Shown here one piece after another: positions 16,725 through 25,488 of a stretch of DNA of 64,000 nt; position 1 is the stretch's first letter, and every line of letters begins with the position of its first letter. The position numbers and the translations under genes were made by a program. Origin of the DNA: an uncultured Lachnospiraceae bacterium (GTDB lineage: Bacteria; Bacillota; Clostridia; Lachnospirales; Lachnospiraceae); the NCBI GenBank assembly GCA_947178125.1, contig CAMWXB010000011.1:1-64000 (forward strand), written 5' to 3'. Under the pieces are notes generated by a model. That model worked only from the letters and a program-made list of their open reading frames with translations, was not told the DNA's origin and ran no database searches.

Positions 16725-18443
16725 ATGAAAAAGAAATCGTTTATCAATACGATAAAAGTATTGATTGGTATTCAGTTATTGATGGTAATGCTGATTGTAA
16801 TTTTTTTTGCTGCGTTTACTTATCAATCTGCTATACGCGAAATGAACTCAGTGGCAGAAAATTTTCTGGATATTTATATGACACAGATAGAGAACCGTAT
16901 TATGAGAATGGATCAGAACCTTACGACCATTCTGAATAATAATGCGGATCTCAGCCTTCTGGAAAGCGATGAGCTGGCGGAAAGAAACCGGGCATCCGTG
17001 CGCCTTTCCAATACAATACAGGATATCATGAAGATAGATGACAGCGCAGAGATGCTCGTAATTGCCGAAACGGAATATGATATCTGCCTGGATGCAAAAT
17101 GTGAAAGATTATCTTTTGACAGGAAGAATGAAATCAGGGAATTTATAATGGAATATACGGAAAAGGCGGAGCAGAGCGGCGGGTGGGAATTTGGATTCAT
17201 CGGTGACACGGCGTATTTATATAAGATTCTGATATGGAATCATCGGTCAGTGGCAGCTTTCGTATCTGCCGATGCGCTGTTAGCCACAATTCCGGATGTG
17301 CAGATAAATAATTGCAGTTTCATTTTGACCAATGGTAATGACGAGATATGGGGATACTCCGGATATGAAAATTTTGATGGAGAACCGGGGATTCAGTTAA
17401 CGGAACTGCCTTCAAAGCATATGATGATGAATCAGGCATCAATTATGAGCGGACAGATCAATTTGTACGCATTTGAAGAAAAAACGGCAGCTTTCAGCCG
17501 CTTGCGGGTCAGTGCGGTTTTATTGTTATGTGTCGTTATCCTGCTGGGTATTTTTGATTTTGTTTTTTCCAGAATTGTCAGGAAGGACCTGATCCTGCCC
17601 ATGAATAATATGCGGAAAGATATGAAGCATATTGAGGAAGGAGAATATAGTCTTCGCGTCAAAGAAATGGGGGATAATCAGGAGTTTTTTATGCTGGCCC
17701 AGTCGTTCAACAAATTGATGGACGAAATTTTGAATTTGAGAATACAATTTTATGAGAAAAAACTGGAGCTTAGCGATGCGGAACAAAAATATATCCGTTT
17801 GCAGATCAGACCGCATTTTTTTCTGAATGCGCTGACGACGATCGCCAGTTTGAGTTTTCAGGGAAAAAATAAGGATATTGATATTTATATCAACGCGTTG
17901 TCAAAAAATATCCGTTATATGTTCAGTTCCGGCCTGCATACGGTTTCTGTGAAGGAAGAAATTTATCATGTAAAAAACTATTTTGAAATGCAGGAACTAA
18001 AATATCCGGGATGTGTTTTTTATTATATTGATATGCCGGAAGAACTGGAATCGTGGAAGATTCCTCAGATGATGATTCATACTTTGGTGGAAAATGAATA
18101 CAAATATGCTGTTTCTACGGAAGCATCGCTGATGATTCTGATAAAAGTCAGTGCGGAAACAGTATCGGGAGAAAGGATGCTGATGATTGAAGTGGAAGAT
18201 GACGGGCCCGGGTATCCGCCGGATGTATTGGAATATATCAATCAGGATACAGGAAAGAGGCAGGATGGGACCCAAGTCGGTTTGTGGAGCATTAAGCGGC
18301 TGTTGGAACTGATGTATGACAGAAAAGGATTATTAAGGTTAGAAAACATTGAACCTCATGGAGCATTAAATAGAATCTATGTTCCGGAAAATGCAGTTCA
18401 GGAAATCAATAAGGAACATTTTGACGAAAAGGGAATTAATTGA
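16725..18443 (+). CDS. YesM-type sensor histidine kinase
   Basis: A membrane kinase of 572 aa. A transmembrane helix (about 12-33) and an extracellular sensor region (about 34-265) precede a second helix (about 265-285) and a HAMP linker. The His_kinase domain has the phospho-acceptor H364 in QIRPHFFLNALTTI, a variant of the usual QINPHFLYN. The ATPase has N457 in TLVENEYKYA and the G-box VEDDGPGYPPD. It is paired with the AraC-type response regulator that starts 28 bases downstream. Such pairs usually sense extracellular sugars or their binding proteins and switch on adjacent LplB/LplC transporters. The ribosome site is GTGAGGA before the ATG. Confidence 0.93.
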   Translation: MKKKSFINTIKVLIGIQLLMVMLIVIFFAAFTYQSAIREMNSVAENFLDIYMTQIENRIMRMDQNLTTILNNNADLSLLESDELAERNRASVRLSNTIQDIMKIDDSAEMLVIAETEYDICLDAKCERLSFDRKNEIREFIMEYTEKAEQSGGWEFGFIGDTAYLYKILIWNHRSVAAFVSADALLATIPDVQINNCSFILTNGNDEIWGYSGYENFDGEPGIQLTELPSKHMMMNQASIMSGQINLYAFEEKTAAFSRLRVSAVLLLCVVILLGIFDFVFSRIVRKDLILPMNNMRKDMKHIEEGEYSLRVKEMGDNQEFFMLAQSFNKLMDEILNLRIQFYEKKLELSDAEQKYIRLQIRPHFFLNALTTIASLSFQGKNKDIDIYINALSKNIRYMFSSGLHTVSVKEEIYHVKNYFEMQELKYPGCVFYYIDMPEELESWKIPQMMIHTLVENEYKYAVSTEASLMILIKVSAETVSGERMLMIEVEDDGPGYPPDVLEYINQDTGKRQDGTQVGLWSIKRLLELMYDRKGLLRLENIEPHGALNRIYVPENAVQEINKEHFDEKGIN

Positions 18444-18470
18444 GTAATGTATGTAGACGGGAGGATACAG

Positions 18471-20060
18471 ATGCGGGTTTTGATCGTGGATGATGATATT
18501 GCAATTACGGAAGCAATACATGGGTCGATAAATTGGGAGAAACTGGGTATCGCTCAAATTGAAACTGCTCATAGTGCAGACCGCGCAAGGAAGATATTGA
18601 AGGAACAGGGAGCGGACATTATCATTTGCGATATTGAAATGCCAAAAGAGACAGGACTCGATTTGCTGAAATGGTACAGGGAAGAGAATCTGGATGGGAA
18701 ATTTCTGTTTCTTACAAGCCATGAAAGTTTTTATTATGCCACAGAGGCAATAAAACTTCATGCAGAGGAGTATCTGATGAAGCCGTTTAAGGTAGATATG
18801 ATGGAGATGGTCATACAGAAACTTATCCGCAGCTTAAAGCAGGAACGGGAAATCAGAAGGGGCAGTGAGTATGGGAAATGGGTCATAGGAAATATGAGAG
18901 AGGTCAAACTGGCTTTCTGGTCGAATCTTCTGGCAGGACGGATTCCCAATACGCAGGAGAATATTGTACAGGAACTGGAAAAGCGCAGGATTGATTTCGC
19001 AAAAGAAAAACCATGCCGTCTGGTCATTTCGAGTATAACGAATATGGAGCAGGATATCAATACATACGGACGTTCCATGGTTCAGTTCATCATGGAGAAT
19101 CTTCATTCAGAGTTACTTTGCGGCATGCCGGAAAATGACAGCGTGGTATATTTTGAACATAAAAACGACTGTATCTTTGTAGCGATCTGTGATGAACAGG
19201 AAGAAGCGGAGTTGAGGGGAAAATGCCGTAATCTTATAAAAAAATGCGGGACTTTGTTAACTTCTACCGTTACATGTTGTATCAGTATTTCGTGCCGGAT
19301 AACTGATTTTTATGAAGTGTATCATCGAAACCTGGATGTGCTTTCCAGAAATATCGTATATTATGGTGATGCTTTTACGGAGAAACAGGCATTTGAATAT
19401 AATGTGCAGGGCGTTCCGGTAATGCAGATGAAAGTTATGGACGAGTATCTGGAGAAGCGTGATAAGAAAGGCTTTATGGATTATCTGAAGAAGGAATTGG
19501 AAGGAAAAGAGAGGCAGAGAGTCCTGAGTGGGGAAATGTTGAAAAGTATTCAACAGGAGGTCCAGCAGGCAGTGTACGCTTATCTTGCCAAAAAGGGAAT
19601 ACAGATTTCCCTTCTGCTTGGCGATGAGGTATCCGTCAGGCTTTCGGAGAAGGCAGGACAGTCTGTATTGGATATGATGAGATGGGAGAATTATCTTCTG
19701 GGGCGTGTCTTTGAGTATGAAGAAGAGGTGCAGAAGTCCCAGACAATTATTGATAAGATCAATGATTATATCCATGAACATTACAAAGAGAACATAGGAA
19801 GAAACGAAATAGGCGCGCAGTTCTTTTTGGTGCCGGAATACCTGGCCAAAATGTATAAAAAGAAAACCGGGCAGAACCTGAAAGACTATATTAATGGATA
19901 CCGTCTGCAGCAGGCAAAATATTTGCTGAACAATCAGGAAATGAAGGTTAGCGATGTTGCGTCGGAAGTAGGATTTGATAATTTTTCGTACTTTTCCACG
20001 TTGTTCAAGAAAGAATATGATATGACGCCGAATGAATACAGGAAAAGGCTGTCTGGCTGA
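18471..20060 (+). CDS. YesN-type response regulator with AraC DNA-binding domain
   Basis: A 529-aa activator. The receiver domain (1-125) has the acidic pocket VDDD, the phospho-acceptor D54 in IIICDIEMP, T/S in LFLTSHES and lysine in YLMKPF. A middle region of unknown fold (about 130-420) follows, then two AraC helix-turn-helix motifs at the C-terminus (NEIGAQFFLVPEYLAKMYKK and VSDVASEVGFDNFSYFSTLF, ending TPNEYRKRL). I chose the ATG at 18471 because GGGAGG sits seven bases upstream; an earlier ATG at 18447 has no ribosome site. It probably activates the two matching promoters at 20063 and 22904, an inference from shared sequence. Confidence 0.93.
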   Translation: MRVLIVDDDIAITEAIHGSINWEKLGIAQIETAHSADRARKILKEQGADIIICDIEMPKETGLDLLKWYREENLDGKFLFLTSHESFYYATEAIKLHAEEYLMKPFKVDMMEMVIQKLIRSLKQEREIRRGSEYGKWVIGNMREVKLAFWSNLLAGRIPNTQENIVQELEKRRIDFAKEKPCRLVISSITNMEQDINTYGRSMVQFIMENLHSELLCGMPENDSVVYFEHKNDCIFVAICDEQEEAELRGKCRNLIKKCGTLLTSTVTCCISISCRITDFYEVYHRNLDVLSRNIVYYGDAFTEKQAFEYNVQGVPVMQMKVMDEYLEKRDKKGFMDYLKKELEGKERQRVLSGEMLKSIQQEVQQAVYAYLAKKGIQISLLLGDEVSVRLSEKAGQSVLDMMRWENYLLGRVFEYEEEVQKSQTIIDKINDYIHEHYKENIGRNEIGAQFFLVPEYLAKMYKKKTGQNLKDYINGYRLQQAKYLLNNQEMKVSDVASEVGFDNFSYFSTLFKKEYDMTPNEYRKRLSG

Positions 20061-20062
20061 AA

Positions 20063-20126
20063 AGACTTGTTTTTAAAATCAGAACTCCCGTTTTTGCAAG
20101 AGAATGGAAGATACGGCTGGTATACT
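20063..20126 (+). promoter_or_regulatory. Putative response-regulator-controlled promoter A (esterase operon)
   Basis: AGACTTGTTTTTAAAA (20063-20078), then TTTTTGCAAGA (20091-20101), then a -10-like TATACT (20121-20126). The 16-base block is identical, and all three parts have the same spacing, in promoter B at 22904-22967. No conventional -35 is present, as expected for an activator-dependent promoter. The start of the esterase gene follows after AGGAGGG. Confidence 0.55.
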
Positions 20127-20158
20127 GATATTATGATATTTTCAGGAGGGATAAAAAT

Positions 20159-20962
20159 ATGGCTGTAGGGATATTTGATTTTTTTTCCGTATGTCTTCGA
20201 AGGTGTGTGACTTTTCGAATTATTTTGCCGAATGATGTACCGGATGTCTGGAAAGAGGCAAATCCTCATTTGCAGCGGCCTATGAAGACGCTGGTGCTTC
20301 TTCATGGATACAGCGGCTCATGTACGGATTGGATGAACAGCAGTCTGATCGTCGATTTGGCCAATAAGTATAATCTTGCGGTCATCTGCCCGGCGGGCGA
20401 GAACAGTTTTTATTTGGACGGCAGGGAGACGGGAAGAAAATATGGTACATATGTAGGAGAGGAATTAATACAATATGCCAGAAAGACTTTCGGGCTTTCG
20501 GAAAAAGCGGAGGATACTTTCATAGGAGGCTTGTCCATGGGAGGATTTGGAGCGATTCATACCGGATTGCAGTTTAACCATACTTTTTCCAGGATTTTTG
20601 CTTTGTCATCCGCATTGATCATCCATAATGTAGAGAAAATGGCACCGGGCACGGAAGATGCGGTTGCAAATTATGATTACTATAAATTAATGTTTGGAGA
20701 ACCTTCGGAATTATCTGCCAGTATCAATAATCCAGAGGAACTTGTGCGCAGAATCTTGAAGGCGGGCGACCGGATTCCGGACATTTATATGGCCTGCGGT
20801 ACGGAGGACTTTCTGCTTGAGGAAAATCATATTTTCCGGGATTTTCTTCTGGAACAGGGAGTAAAAGTGACGTATCACGAAAGCGGTGGGAACCACGATT
20901 TTGTATTTTGGAATCAATATCTGGAACCTGCTATTTCATGGATGTTAGAATGCGGCGAATAG
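20159..20962 (+). CDS. Putative acetylesterase, esterase D / EstA family
   Basis: A 267-aa alpha/beta hydrolase without signal peptide. Visible are the oxyanion strand LVLLHGYSGSCTDW, the nucleophile elbow GLSMGGFGA with S126, and a C-terminal histidine in GGNHDFVFW; the acid is probably in the CGTEDFLLEEN region. The family (PF00756) includes tributyrin esterases and short-chain carbohydrate deacetylases. It is the first gene after the two-component system and the first of three genes before the binding protein. It probably removes acetyl or other short acyl groups from an imported compound. The ribosome site is CAGGAGGG. Confidence 0.85.
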   Translation: MAVGIFDFFSVCLRRCVTFRIILPNDVPDVWKEANPHLQRPMKTLVLLHGYSGSCTDWMNSSLIVDLANKYNLAVICPAGENSFYLDGRETGRKYGTYVGEELIQYARKTFGLSEKAEDTFIGGLSMGGFGAIHTGLQFNHTFSRIFALSSALIIHNVEKMAPGTEDAVANYDYYKLMFGEPSELSASINNPEELVRRILKAGDRIPDIYMACGTEDFLLEENHIFRDFLLEQGVKVTYHESGGNHDFVFWNQYLEPAISWMLECGE

Positions 20963-20989
20963 AGAATGGATAATGAGGAGGAAAGAAAA

Positions 20990-21850
20990 GTGACAGTACA
21001 GGAATTGATTGACAGAATAAGAGATAAGACAGGGATTCGTATTCCTGAGGATAAGACCTGTGATCAGCTGATGATGGGTGAACCGGATATGGAAGTAAAG
21101 AAAATTGGCTGTACTTTTATGGCGACCGTGGATGTAGTCCGGGAAGCGGCTGAACAGGGCGTTAATTTCATCATAACGCATGAGCCGACATGGTTCAATG
21201 GGATTGACCGGACAGAATGGGCGGCGGAAGATCCCGTCTATCTGGAGAAAAAGAAATTGATTGAGGAGAAGCAGATTGCCATCTGGAGATTTCACGATCA
21301 TATGCACATGGGACACGCGGATGAGATCTATATGGGGTTTGAGAAAGAATTTGGCTGGGGTGATTATCGTGTGGAGATCACGGACATAGAGCGGTATGGT
21401 GAAAAAGATCCTGTACAGGCAGGATTCTGGAAAAATTTTGGAGCAGTTTATCGGATTCCGAAGACGACTTTAAAAGAACTGGGCAGTTTTTTTAAGGAAA
21501 AAGCAGGAATGGATGTCATCCAGATCGTAGGAAATCCGGATATGGCAGTGGAAAAGGTATCAGTGCTCGTGGGCGGCGGAAGCCTGGGGCTTGGAAGAGA
21601 AGAAGCGCCCATGGTCCAGATGTTCCGGGAGAATGTGGATGTCGCTGTCTGCGGGGACATTACGGAATGGACGTTGTCCGCTTATGTACGGGATGCGGCT
21701 ATGATGGGCATGAATAAAGGGATGCTGGTTCTCGGGCATGAGAGAAGCGAGGAATGGGGCATGAAATATCTGCCAGAGTGGCTGGAATCGATTTCGGACG
21801 GAATTCCGGCGGTATTTCTGGATGCCGGAGAGCCATTTGTGTATTTATAA
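20990..21850 (+). CDS. Nif3-like dinuclear metal-centre protein (DUF34)
   Basis: A 286-aa protein of the Nif3/YqfO family. The typical N-terminus is TVQELIDRIRDKTG. Metal-ligand motifs are NFIITHEPTWFNG (family consensus THHPLIF) and WRFHDHMHMGH. I chose the GTG at 20990, eight bases after AGGAGG (20976-20981); an upstream ATG at 20966 has no ribosome site. The family is widespread and probably has a metal-dependent hydrolase function, but the substrate is unsettled. Its place inside an esterase and transport operon, rather than next to the usual tRNA methyltransferase TrmK, suggests a specialised catabolic paralogue. Confidence 0.85.
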   Translation: MTVQELIDRIRDKTGIRIPEDKTCDQLMMGEPDMEVKKIGCTFMATVDVVREAAEQGVNFIITHEPTWFNGIDRTEWAAEDPVYLEKKKLIEEKQIAIWRFHDHMHMGHADEIYMGFEKEFGWGDYRVEITDIERYGEKDPVQAGFWKNFGAVYRIPKTTLKELGSFFKEKAGMDVIQIVGNPDMAVEKVSVLVGGGSLGLGREEAPMVQMFRENVDVAVCGDITEWTLSAYVRDAAMMGMNKGMLVLGHERSEEWGMKYLPEWLESISDGIPAVFLDAGEPFVYL

Positions 21851-21897
21851 TTTTCAGATAATTTTATAAACCGGTAAGCTGAAACGAGGAAAGATGA

Positions 21898-22857
21898 ATG
21901 AAATATGAAGGTAATATTGAGATTTTAAAACGGCTTGTAGCGGAACATGCTTTTATCATTCCGATTGAAAGGCATAGAGGGAAAGACGGGAATATCAATA
22001 CGGAGCAGTTCAAACAGAACTGGGAAGAAAAAATGGAGGCTTTCGAGAAAATAAAGCTTTGGGATAAAACCCCCGGATTTGATGACAGGGATTCTTTGCA
22101 GAGAGAACCGTATATGATATTTGTGCCTGCAGAGGAGCAGGAAGTTTCCCGCGGGACTATTTTGATTGCACATGGAGGCGGTTTTGCTATCCGGACCGGA
22201 TGTGAAGGTCCTAATGTGGCCCTTTATTTTCATAATATGGGATACAATACGGCTATCCTGACCTACCGCCTGGTTCCCTATACCAGATTTGATGCGATTG
22301 CGGATATGCAGCGTGCTATCCGTATTCTCCGGGCGAGACAGGAAGAACTTGGCATTCATGACAAAATAACCGTGATGGGTTTCTCCGCAGGCGGAATGCT
22401 GTGCGCGAACTGTGCCACTCATTTTGATCATGGGAATCCGGAAAGCGAAGATATGATTGAGCGGATGTCCTGCAGGCCGGATGGAGTCGTGGTCGGATAC
22501 GGCGCTATCACTGCGGTTTCGTTTCCCCGCCCCTTTATGATGCCGGAAGATTATGAAGCCGATTTATGTGGAATGGACATGAAGGAACGTATTTATCTGG
22601 CGGCAGAAAAAAATATTGATTACGATACGCCGCCCTTTTTTATCTGGCAGACATTGAGTGATGACGGAAGATTTGGTATGAATCTGGCGAAAGAACTGCA
22701 GGATGCAAAGATTCCCTATGAACTGCATATTTTTGAAGGCGGGGTGCATGGCATAGGGATGGCGGACGGAGAGAATGATCTTGGGATGGATGTGCCTCAT
22801 ATTACGCATTGGGGAGTGCTCTGTGATGAGTGGATACAGCTGCATGGCTTGAAATAA
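21898..22857 (+). CDS. Alpha/beta hydrolase, acetyl esterase/lipase (HSL-like)
   Basis: A 319-aa cytoplasmic hydrolase. It carries the hormone-sensitive-lipase oxyanion motif HGGGF (92-96), the nucleophile elbow GFSAGG with S163, and a C-terminal histidine in GGVHGIGMADG. It resembles the acetyl-xylooligosaccharide esterases and carboxylesterases of gut Clostridia. It is the second esterase of this locus and lies just upstream of the binding-protein gene, separated from it by an intrinsic terminator and promoter B. The ATG follows GAGGA at eight bases. Substrate cannot be read from sequence. Confidence 0.88.
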   Translation: MKYEGNIEILKRLVAEHAFIIPIERHRGKDGNINTEQFKQNWEEKMEAFEKIKLWDKTPGFDDRDSLQREPYMIFVPAEEQEVSRGTILIAHGGGFAIRTGCEGPNVALYFHNMGYNTAILTYRLVPYTRFDAIADMQRAIRILRARQEELGIHDKITVMGFSAGGMLCANCATHFDHGNPESEDMIERMSCRPDGVVVGYGAITAVSFPRPFMMPEDYEADLCGMDMKERIYLAAEKNIDYDTPPFFIWQTLSDDGRFGMNLAKELQDAKIPYELHIFEGGVHGIGMADGENDLGMDVPHITHWGVLCDEWIQLHGLK

Positions 22858-22903
22858 GTGAGAATGAATAGATTTTGGAATTTTGCAAAAATTTATAAGA
22901 ATG

Positions 22904-22967
22904 AGACTTGTTTTTAAAAGAACAGGTCTTTTTTTTGTAAGAAAAGGGAAAAAGTATTTGTTATGAT
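22904..22967 (+). promoter_or_regulatory. Overlapping terminator and putative response-regulator promoter B
   Basis: AGACTTGTT (22904-22912) pairs with AACAGGTCT (22921-22929), followed by eight to nine T (22928-22936), a good intrinsic terminator for the upstream operon. The same bases hold the block shared with promoter A: AGACTTGTTTTTAAAA (22904-22919), TTTTTGTAAGA (22932-22942) and a -10-like TATGAT (22962-22967), at the same three spacings. At promoter A the block cannot form a terminator, which argues that it is also a protein-binding site. Confidence 0.65.
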
Positions 22968-22997
22968 GATGATATCAAGAAAGGGAGGGAAAACCAA

Positions 22998-24527
22998 ATG
23001 AAAAGAAAAATAATATGCAGTTTATTGATCGCAGCTATGGTAATGGGGTTGTGTGCGTGTGGTTCGGGAGATGGTGCAGGAGGAAGCGGCTCCGAATCCG
23101 GCGGCAGTTCCGCAGGAGGTTATGATCAGGTGACATATGCTTATGCAACTTTCAATAACATTCCGACGGAAGAAGATTTGGATACGGTGGAAGAAGCGAT
23201 TAATGAAATTACAAGAGAGAAAATTAACGTTGAAGTTACATTGAAGCCGATTTTTATCGGTGATTATTCCAGTAACGTAAGCCTTGCATTACAGGCGGGA
23301 GAAAAGATTGATGTTTTCCAGTCCATCGGCGATTTTAATAACTGCGTCAGTACAGGAATGGCAATGGATATCACGGAACTGATCGATACCTGTGCATCGG
23401 AAAGTAAAGCGCTTGTTGGGGAAGAGTGGCTGCGGGCATGCACATCCGGCGGAAAATTGTATGGGATTCCTACCTATAAGCCAATTGCACTGACGCCAAT
23501 GATCATTTACAGACAGGATGTTGCAGACGAACTGGGAATTGATATGAAGGCTCTTAACAGTGTAGAAGATGTGACTGCTGTTCTGGAACAGATCAAAGAG
23601 GAAAAACCGGAGATGACTCCGCTTGCGCCGGTTGAAGCAGGAAGCCTTGGGCTTAACAGGACTTATGGCGATGTAGACTGGCTTGCCGATGATTATAATA
23701 CACCGGTCGGCGTATTGCTGGGCGATGATATGACGGTCGTTGATTTTTATTCATCGGATATTTTTAAAGAAAGATGTGAACTGGCCAGAAACTGGTATAA
23801 CAACGGACTTGTTATGAAGGATGCGGCGACTACAACGAGTATGGCTGCGGAATTGATGAGTTCCGGCAATTACTTTGCCTATATTGCTGCATACAGCTAT
23901 CCCGAAGAGGATACGGCGGCTTCTCTTCAGGCACAGAGCGGCAATTTCCCGACAGGCGCCAAAATGCTTGGCGATGCTTATCTTAGTACAATCGATGTAA
24001 ATGCCCTTGTATGGATGGTAGCGTCTAACACGGATGTACCGGAAGCTGCGCTCAGATTTTTAAATCTGACCTTTACGGATGAGGATGTATGTAATCTGCT
24101 GATTTATGGAATTGAGGGCAGGGATTATGTGATTTCAGAAGAAGGTTACGCCGCTTATCCGGAAGGAGAAGAGGCAGCCAGCGTACCCTATACGGCACAG
24201 TTGAGCTGTGGAACACTGGGTAATTTCTTTATTATGTATCCGACGGAAGGTACCAATAAAGATTCTCTGGAATGGGAACTGGAACAGAACAAAACGGCTA
24301 AAACATCGCCGGCGATGGGTTTTACTTTTGATGCTTCCTCTTTAAAGAGTCAGTATACAGCAGTTAAAAATGTGATCAATCAGTATCTGCCTGGATTGAT
24401 GTGCGGAAGCGTGGACCCGGAAACAGAGATTCCTAAATTTGTATCAGCCTTGAATGATGCGGGATATCAGGAGATTCTTGCTGCAAAACAGGAACAGTTG
24501 GATCAGTGGATTGCAGAAAATAAGTAA
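22998..24527 (+). CDS. ABC transporter solute-binding lipoprotein (DUF3502 type)
   Basis: A 509-aa extracellular binding protein. The signal peptide ends LCAC, with C21 lipidated, followed by a Gly/Ser linker. The C-terminal part (SLKSQYTAVKNVINQYLPGL to the end) fits the DUF3502 domain of LplA-like binding proteins. It heads the transport part of the esterase operon: the permease gene starts 11 bases downstream. The predicted promoter B in front of it suggests control by the adjacent response regulator. The ligand is unknown, but the surrounding esterases suggest an acylated saccharide. Confidence 0.9.
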   Translation: MKRKIICSLLIAAMVMGLCACGSGDGAGGSGSESGGSSAGGYDQVTYAYATFNNIPTEEDLDTVEEAINEITREKINVEVTLKPIFIGDYSSNVSLALQAGEKIDVFQSIGDFNNCVSTGMAMDITELIDTCASESKALVGEEWLRACTSGGKLYGIPTYKPIALTPMIIYRQDVADELGIDMKALNSVEDVTAVLEQIKEEKPEMTPLAPVEAGSLGLNRTYGDVDWLADDYNTPVGVLLGDDMTVVDFYSSDIFKERCELARNWYNNGLVMKDAATTTSMAAELMSSGNYFAYIAAYSYPEEDTAASLQAQSGNFPTGAKMLGDAYLSTIDVNALVWMVASNTDVPEAALRFLNLTFTDEDVCNLLIYGIEGRDYVISEEGYAAYPEGEEAASVPYTAQLSCGTLGNFFIMYPTEGTNKDSLEWELEQNKTAKTSPAMGFTFDASSLKSQYTAVKNVINQYLPGLMCGSVDPETEIPKFVSALNDAGYQEILAAKQEQLDQWIAENK

Positions 24528-24538
24528 AGGAGACGAAT

Positions 24539-25471
24539 ATGGCAGGAAAGGTAAAAGGAAAGAAAAAGTCAGATATACACAGGACATTGCCGTTATTGCT
24601 GATTGCGCTGCCTGGAATCATCTATCTGATCATTAACAATTATGTGCCTATGTTCGGATTATTTCTGGCATTTAAAGATTACAATTTCATGAAAGGTATC
24701 TTCAAAAGTGACTGGTGCGGATTCCAGAATTTTAAATTCCTGTTTGCAACAAAAGACGCTCTGGTCATGACGAGGAACACGATTCTGTATAACCTTGCCT
24801 TTATCATCATTGGAACTGCATTTGCAATTTTTATCGCTATCCTGATGTGTGAACTGGGAAAAAGACTTCGTGTAAAATTGTTTCAGGCTTCTCTCCTGTT
24901 GCCGAACCTGCTTTCGTGGGTTGTTATCGGGTTTGTCGCTTATGCTTTCTTAAATGCGGACACAGGTTTTATCAACAAGACAATTTTGGAAAAGATCGGT
25001 GCGGAACCGATTGCATGGTATACTTATCAGGCTGCATGGCCGATCATATTGGTGCTGGTAAATTTGTGGAAAAATGCCGGTTATCAGTCCATTATCTTTA
25101 TGGCAAGCATATCGGGTATTGACCAGTCGTTATACGAGGCAGCAGCGCTCGACGGAGCGACCAAAATTCAGCAGATATTTAAAATTACATTGCCAATGCT
25201 GAAACCCACGATCATTACGTTGACACTGATGTCCATAGGCCGTATTTTTTACTCGGACTTCGGTCTGTTCTATCAGGTACCTCAAAATTCGGGCGCTCTG
25301 TATAACGTGACGCAGACCATCGATACATATGTTTACCGCGGTCTGATGGAACTAAACGACGTAGGTATGTCGGCAGCGGCAGGCTTCTATCAGTCCATAG
25401 TCGGATTTATTCTGGTCTTGGCAGCAAATGCGATCGTCCGTAAGCTGGACGCCGATAATGCGTTGTTTTAG
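24539..25471 (+). CDS. ABC sugar transporter permease, LplB type
   Basis: A 310-aa membrane protein with about six helices. Diagnostic parts are IYLIINNYVPMFGLFLAFKDYNF and the EAA loop YEAAALDGATKIQQIFKITL. It shares its family with the permeases at 8124 and 57635. The start follows AAAGGAGACGAAT, and the gene is tightly packed between the binding protein and the second permease (17 bases). No dedicated ATPase is nearby. Confidence 0.92.
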   Translation: MAGKVKGKKKSDIHRTLPLLLIALPGIIYLIINNYVPMFGLFLAFKDYNFMKGIFKSDWCGFQNFKFLFATKDALVMTRNTILYNLAFIIIGTAFAIFIAILMCELGKRLRVKLFQASLLLPNLLSWVVIGFVAYAFLNADTGFINKTILEKIGAEPIAWYTYQAAWPIILVLVNLWKNAGYQSIIFMASISGIDQSLYEAAALDGATKIQQIFKITLPMLKPTIITLTLMSIGRIFYSDFGLFYQVPQNSGALYNVTQTIDTYVYRGLMELNDVGMSAAAGFYQSIVGFILVLAANAIVRKLDADNALF

Positions 25472-25488
25472 ATGGGAGGGAAGAAAAG

